A stretch of DNA of 64,000 nucleotides, from assembly GCA_032871835.1 (NCBI GenBank), contig CM065297.1:1118501-1182500 (forward strand), given 5' to 3'. This document shows positions 59,178 to 64,000 of this stretch, piece by piece (the first letter of the stretch is position 1; every line of letters starts with the position of its first letter). Both the position numbers and the translations under genes were made by a program. The notes under the pieces were generated by a model. The model searched no databases, was not told where the DNA came from, and worked only from the letters and a program-made list of their open reading frames with translations. This stretch comes from Dipteronia dyeriana (lineage: Eukaryota > Streptophyta > Magnoliopsida > Sapindales > Sapindaceae).

Positions 59178-59543
59178 TGTTGGGTTGTGAAGCCTGAATT
59201 CTATTATGTTTAGGATTGATTCTCTATTCTATTTAGGAGTGTTTTATTGTTTTATTTAGGAAAATAATTCCTATTAGCTTTAGGCTAGACTTTGTTATAA
59301 ATACTCCTGTAATTCTTATGTGTAATGTGTGCTGCATAGAGAGGAGAGAGAAAAGAATATTGAGAGCCGTAAGGAGAGAGATATTGCTTCACTATTATAA
59401 ACACCGATTTCATAGTGGAAGTTGAGTGCAGGTGCGCTCCGTGGACGTAGGCTTATCTGAACCACGTTAATATCGTGCCTTTTATTTTATTTTTTCTTGT
59501 GTATTTGATTGTGCATATTTCCTAAGCCGATACATCCACAACA
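59178..59543 (+). repeat. 3' LTR of the copia element
   Basis: It starts TGTTGGGTTGTGAAGCC right after the polypurine tract and ends CCACAACA before the TATGA target site. It keeps the TG...CA termini, unlike the 5' copy. Confidence 0.95.
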
Positions 59544-60600
59544 TATGACCCTCTTTTTCGGCGACCATGCTTAAGCTCGACACTTTTTCTCCCCCAGTCT
59601 TTAGCTCAAACACCGTTTCTTCTGTACCTCTATCAGACCTCTAGTTAAGGTCTGTGTTTATTGGCGAAAAGGAAATGCATTTATGAGTATGGGTAAATGA
59701 TTTTCGTAAGGATCCAGACGCTCGAAACCACATCTCAAAAGGAAATTTGATTCTTCCTTTGTATATTTGGAGATTGTGTGGTTTACTATTCCACATTGGA
59801 AACAATGATTTGGTAGTCTTTCATATTTGAGAACCATAATTGTTCTGTTCCATCCCGTAAAATATCTACTCGCAAGCATTGCTTCAAAGGTTTTGTGATA
59901 TCAATACGAACTCTAACCCGCATGAACTTTCCTACACAATCTCTTGAAGCTTCTCCATCCACATCTAGAACAACACCGACCATGCCTCCCAATCTCCTTT
60001 GACATACACAAAAGAGGGACTTGGTGGATTTGAACCCAGAAATCTGCCTGACTGAACTCAAAGAATCGATAATACTCTTTCCTGTTGGTTTTTCCATAGC
60101 AATAAAAGCATTGTCGAAACTCCAAGGGCACCCAGAGACTACCTTATTAAGATCATACTTATCTTTGAAATGAATTGTAAAAGTATTTCCCGTCACTGAT
60201 TCAACATTCAAACCCTGTTTAACCAGCCAAATCTTACCAATAACACGCATAAATGCCTCTCTATTAACTCTTTTACTCGAATGGATTTTTCCTACCAAAC
60301 TTAAAGACATCCTATTTATTGCATCCACCATAAGGTTCCCATCTAACAACTGAACCGACCCATCACAATTACTAATTGTCAGGGATGCACATAAAGATGC
60401 AATATCCTCTGAATCTATAACTGAAAACCAGTAAAAAGAGACCCTACTAATGATAAATGAACCAAAACAAAGGAACCACCAAACTACTCTCACTCAGCTT
60501 TCTAGAGAGAAAAACAGAAGAGAGACTAGCACATGTGATTCAATGCTACAATGTTACAAGTTAACACAAAGAACAAAAATCCATTTTTACAAAATGAAAC

Positions 60601-63600
60601 TGTAACACCCCAAATTCAGGACCCAAATGGACCGAAATGTTACGTGATTCATAACTTCCAAATGCCTTAGTTCACAAACCTTCATAGTTAGAATCATCAA
60701 CAATATATCCACCAAAATACAATAGTCAAATTTGATACCATCCATTTCATTAACATCACTAAAGTCTAAAGTAATTACAACATTAAATAAATTGATTTCT
60801 TACGATACGTAAACCTATGAAATTAAATCCTCTAGTGATACATATATCTCTCTTATGCTAATGTAAACCTCATCCATTCTAAATCCAAGAACTCAATCTG
60901 TAAAAAAGTGGTGACGAGGGGTGAGCCGTCAACTCGGTAAGTAAATTCATGTATAATATGTAAAATAACATAGTCTTTGTAAAATTTTTACGTTCAAAAC
61001 CTTGCTCATAAACTTTTTCAAGAATCCGGACAATGTAGTATTTAATAAAACAAGAATTAACATTTAATACAATTTACATATTTAATATCAATAAACAGTT
61101 GAAGCAATACTTTAAAAATCTTATTTGTCCGTATTCTTTAATGGATGAATTCTTAAATCATAAACGTTTCATAAAATAAAACAGTATAAATAATATGAAA
61201 TCAAAAGATTATTTGATAGCCATGATTTAAATCACTGATTTTTTTACGAAAGTAAACCATAAAGAATAAACACTTTATAAAGCGGAAAACATATAGCTTT
61301 ACAGTATAAACGGTGTACGTTAAGCATTTTATAAAGCAGAAAACATAAAGTTCATGTCTATTAGGGCCTGTCCTGCAAGGGTTTTTCGGTGATTGTTTTT
61401 TGAAAATAAAAATGAAAATGAAAACAATGTTTTTTATTTCATTTTCGAATTCAGAAAACGTATCTGCTAACATATACTGGAAACTGTATTCTGAAAATGA
61501 AAACAATCAAAACGCGTCATGTAGACTAACGAAATAAAATAAAAAATTATAATTTTCCAAATATTTTTTCTAATGAATTGACAATATTTTAAATAAAATA
61601 AATTAATATATAACATAAAAACAATTAAGAAGTTTAACAAGATTTTTAAATATGGAAAAAGTTTTTCAAATTTGGAAGAATTCCTTCATTTAAAGAAATC
61701 TGGAAAAAAAATTCAGATTTGAATAAATATGTGAATTTCCAACAATCTAGAAAAACAAATTATTAACCACAATCATCAACAACCCAGAAAATCAAACCAA
61801 TACAATCAACATAAATCCAGAAAATTAAACAATGATCCAAATATATACATTTAAATATATGTTGGAGTCCTTAGGTCTGATATTCTGAGCTTGCTGTTTA
61901 AATACCCTGTTTTCATTCCCTTTTCCCTATAATGACCAATATGACCGCTCATCATCTTGCCAAAATGGCCTTGCACTCTGGTGCTAATCCTCACTGTATT
62001 GAACCTTGGGTCTCGATTGATTGCCCAGGTTAATTATATATATTTGGCATACAACCACAATCAAACCCATACATCCACAATAACCTGGTTTGTACAATTA
62101 AATATATATTTGACTTACAAACACAAGCAAACCCATACAACCACAATCATGTAGCATGTTCATTTGAATATATATTTGGCATACAACGAAAATCAAACAC
62201 ATACAACCCAGTAAATCATTACAAACCCAAAAAATAAGAAGAGAAGCAAAATAAGAAGTGAAGAAGTAGAACAGTAGTGATGTTGTGATGTAGAATGTCG
62301 AAGAACAACAGAAAAAAAGTAAAAAAAAAAAAGTTGACCAATTGTAAAAGTTGTTATCTTTAGATACCCATGAACCAAAAAACTTGAAACATCCAAATTT
62401 ATTTTCTTCAATTCTATTTCACCCTATTTTCTTGACATCCAAACACAACATTCTCTCAAAAACAAACAAGAAATTGAAAAGGAAGATGGCCAGCGATGGA
62501 GGAGGAAAAGACGAAGATAGCCAGATCGACTAAGGAGGAAGAAGAAGACGAGCAGATCAGTTAGAGCTCCGATCGCATCGTCGATCTGGTCAGATCTAGT
62601 CAGAGGAGCACTTATATGGTTACATCGGCTTGCCGGAAGAGGATTTAACATCCTCCGGCGTCGGCTGCTCCACGAAGAAGAAGAATTCCAGCGTCTGCTG
62701 CTCCACGACGAGGAAGAAGAGTCAATGAATGATGATGAAGAAAAAAAATAAGATGATTTTTTTATAAAAAGAAATTGAAAGTAAAAGAAAAAAACAAACA
62801 AAATGAAAAACAAAAAATAAAAAATAAGTATTCCGTGTTTTTTAAAATTTTCAATTTTAACATTTTTTTTTTTGAAAATAAAATGAAAAACGGTTAACGA
62901 ACGCGTTTTCGAAATCATTTTTTTAAAATAAAAACGAAAACAGACTGAAAAACGATTACAGGACGGGGTCTTAGTATCACAAATTTCGAATAGTGTCACC
63001 AAAAAATTCTAATAGTGTCACCTATAGACCGGTGACCCAACTTGAATAACCCAATAGTATTACCCGTAGCCCAATGACTCGACTCAAGTAATTCAGATGC
63101 TACAGTCAGTGAGTAAAAGTAGAAAACAATCATTATGTTCGTATATTAGGAACATAAATTTCGAAATCAGAATATCAATTAATAAACTTATCGTTTCTTT
63201 TAAATATTTAGAAACAATATATCAAAACGTTTCAATACTTTTATTACCACATGAAGTTATAAATCAAATTTCTGACAAAATGAATACTTGAAAAACTATA
63301 ATATTAATTAGTCAATTCAAAACATAAGTTAATATTTCGAAAAATATTTAAATATGTAATACATAAACGTTTGAAAACATAACAAGTCATGGATGAGTTT
63401 ACTTATCTCGAACCCGTACGAATCCGCTCTATTTCTATAAACTCAAGAATTACTCAAACCTATATAATTACAATTTGAAATACTGTCATAAGTCATAACC
63501 TCATTCCACAGTAAATTTAATCGGCATAAATGACTTATATCGAACTAAACTTAGAATTTATTCTTCTAGCTATTTACCACAACTGACTATTTCCTAATCC

Positions 63601-63735
63601 GAGATTTATAATTAATACTCCACACCTCTAAACTGTATGAAATTTTACAGATCTAACATAGACATATGCGGTAATCAACAATAAAAAAATTAGATCATTA
63701 CGAAGTCATTAGCATATATAAAATAGGGTTTTATT
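60601..63735. mobile_element. LTR-like retroelement fragment, split by a Harbinger-type element
   Basis: The sequence beginning TGTAACACCCCAAATTCAGG at 60601 has the terminus typical of many plant long-LTR elements. It is followed by words such as GGGGTGAGCCGTCAACTCGG near 60918 and ATCTCGAACCCGTACGAATC near 63405, which I associate with dicot LTRs. No matching right terminus, target duplication or internal domain is seen before the window ends, so the right limit is only a guess. It is interrupted at 61364-62970. Confidence 0.4.
61364..62970. mobile_element. 1.6-kb Harbinger-type non-autonomous element with an odd coding-like block
   Basis: The left end is GGGCCTGTCCTGCAAGGGTT and the reverse complement of the right end is GACCCCGTCCTGTAATCGTT. 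Both continue into TTTTC and are flanked by TTA (61361-61363 and 62971-62973). Sub-terminal parts are rich in GAAAATGAAAAC words. The inside holds three copies of a ~75-bp repeat with ACCACAATCAAACCCATACA (62040-62210). A more GC-rich stretch (62480-62735) reads MASDGGGKDEDSQID on + and is followed by GAAGAAGA-rich sequence. There is no transposase. Confidence 0.75.
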
Positions 63736-64000
63736 GAAAACTAATCCATTTGGAAGACTCAAGTCAATAACTAACATTTGTTTGAAAAAATTACAAAACT
63801 AACTCATTTTTGATGTGTAAGTACAACTATACCATTACTTACTCACTTTTACATTTAACTTAACCTATCCATTTTTTTCCTCTTATTCCACCACAATACC
63901 ATTCTTTTCCTCTTATTTCCATCTCTCTCTCCACCATAACACCCAATTTCGGTTTCTCTCCCATTATCCTCTCTAACATTTTTTTTTCTCTTTTCCTTCA
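63736..64000. other. right edge of the window, non-coding
   Basis: AT- and CT-rich sequence (TTTCCTCTTATTCCACC words) shows no recognisable feature. Confidence 0.4.

Larger units (their letters stand above)
54125..59543 (+). mobile_element. Ty1/copia LTR retrotransposon (Tnt1-like), 5.4 kb, inserted in LINE ORF1
   Basis: The two LTRs are both 366 bp (54125-54490 and 59178-59543). The primer-binding site TGGTATCAGAGCCT starts at 54493 (initiator tRNA-Met type) and the polypurine tract AAGTGGGGGA lies just before 59178. The flanks are TAGGA (54120-54124) and TATGA (59544-59548), a 5-bp duplication with one mismatch. By eye the LTRs differ at about 20 positions plus small indels (about 5-6 %), so the insertion is not recent. 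The protein domain order (gag, protease, integrase, RT, RNase H) is that of copia. Confidence 0.95.
48801..60493 (-). pseudogene. LINE ORF1 (gag-like, DUF4283/CCHC), interrupted by copia and hAT elements
   Basis: The N-terminal part (about 60440-59560) reads IASLCASLTISNCDGSVQLL, then the DUF4283-like core with AFMRVIGKIW and GCPWSFDNAFIAMEK. A zinc knuckle (CFQCGIVNHTISKYTKE, with Cys-x2-Cys-x4-His and the last Cys lost) follows at about 59800. The frame continues beyond the copia element at 54119-53510 and beyond the hAT element at 48953-48801, where it ends FQPTSL and TGA (48803-48801). That is 16 bp before the ATG of ORF2, the usual LINE arrangement. Removing the insertions gives about 1.65 kb. 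Frameshifts and one or more stops are present. Confidence 0.8.
42491..60562 (-). mobile_element. L1-type LINE split by four later insertions (with its target-site duplication)
   Basis: The perfect 14-bp direct repeat CAATGTTACAAGTT occurs at 42491-42504 and 60549-60562. Next to the left copy is a T run (the poly(A) tail of a - strand LINE), so the LINE runs from 60548 (5') to 42505 (3'). It contains ORF1 (gag-like, CCHC) and ORF2 (endonuclease, reverse transcriptase, zf-RVT, RNase H) in the proper order. Subtracting the copia element (54125-59543), the hAT element (48962-53509), the solo LTR (45479-47283), the hAT MITE (44832-45250) and their target duplications leaves about 5.8 kb. That is the normal size of a full-length plant L1 LINE. 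Both ORFs carry frameshifts and stops, so it is inactive. Confidence 0.9.

Noticed and set aside
59658..60131. Separate small genes near 60 kb on the - strand
   Set aside because: They are pieces of the LINE ORF1 and fit its zinc-knuckle and DUF4283-like parts.

Overview
This is a stretch of plant nuclear DNA, almost certainly from a eudicot. It is AT-rich, its genes carry many GT-AG introns (including introns in 5' leaders), it has an intron-containing tRNA-Tyr, and it holds plant-only families (DUF1191, RETICULATA-related) and typical plant transposons. All exon structures were assembled by hand from splice signals and reading-frame continuity; no database was searched.

Left part (1-8.5 kb): the 3' end of an unidentified gene, a six-exon coiled-coil protein gene on + (1399-3390), and an eight-exon membrane RING-finger (RNFT1-like) gene on - (4244-7968) whose leader carries a telo-box. 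From 8.5 to 16.5 kb is gene-poor, AT-rich DNA with several MITE-like elements and a 0.65-kb tandem duplication.

Middle part (16.5-40 kb): five genes and a tRNA. They are a DUF1191 membrane protein (17767-18720, +), the complex I MWFE/NDUFA1 subunit (23146-23491, -), a STAR/KH RNA-binding protein (25062-29307, +), tRNA-Tyr (30715-30808, -), a plastid RETICULATA-related protein (31286-32365, +) and a double-length ZIP-type metal transporter (33097-39408, -). The family order matches what I remember of Arabidopsis At3g08600-At3g08650, so this looks like a conserved microsyntenic block. The last ZIP intron has grown to 3.5 kb by nested insertions, including a fold-back Mutator-like element whose core is an array of CGGGTCA/TGACCCG palindromes.

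Right part (40.5-64 kb): no ordinary gene is visible. A Harbinger-type element (40519-41708) is followed by a nest. One L1-type LINE on the - strand (42505-60548, flanked by a perfect 14-bp target-site duplication) has been split by four later insertions: a Ty1/copia retrotransposon, a hAT transposon that itself contains a Harbinger-type MITE, a solo LTR, and a small hAT MITE. Removing the four insertions and their duplicated target sites leaves about 5.8 kb, the expected size of a full-length plant LINE, with ORF1 and ORF2 in order. Beyond it lies LTR-like sequence interrupted by another 1.6-kb Harbinger-type element.

The most unusual structures are the CGGGTCA palindrome array in the ZIP intron and the five-element nest, whose order of events can be read from the target-site duplications. 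I saw no CRISPR array and no bacterial-type system.
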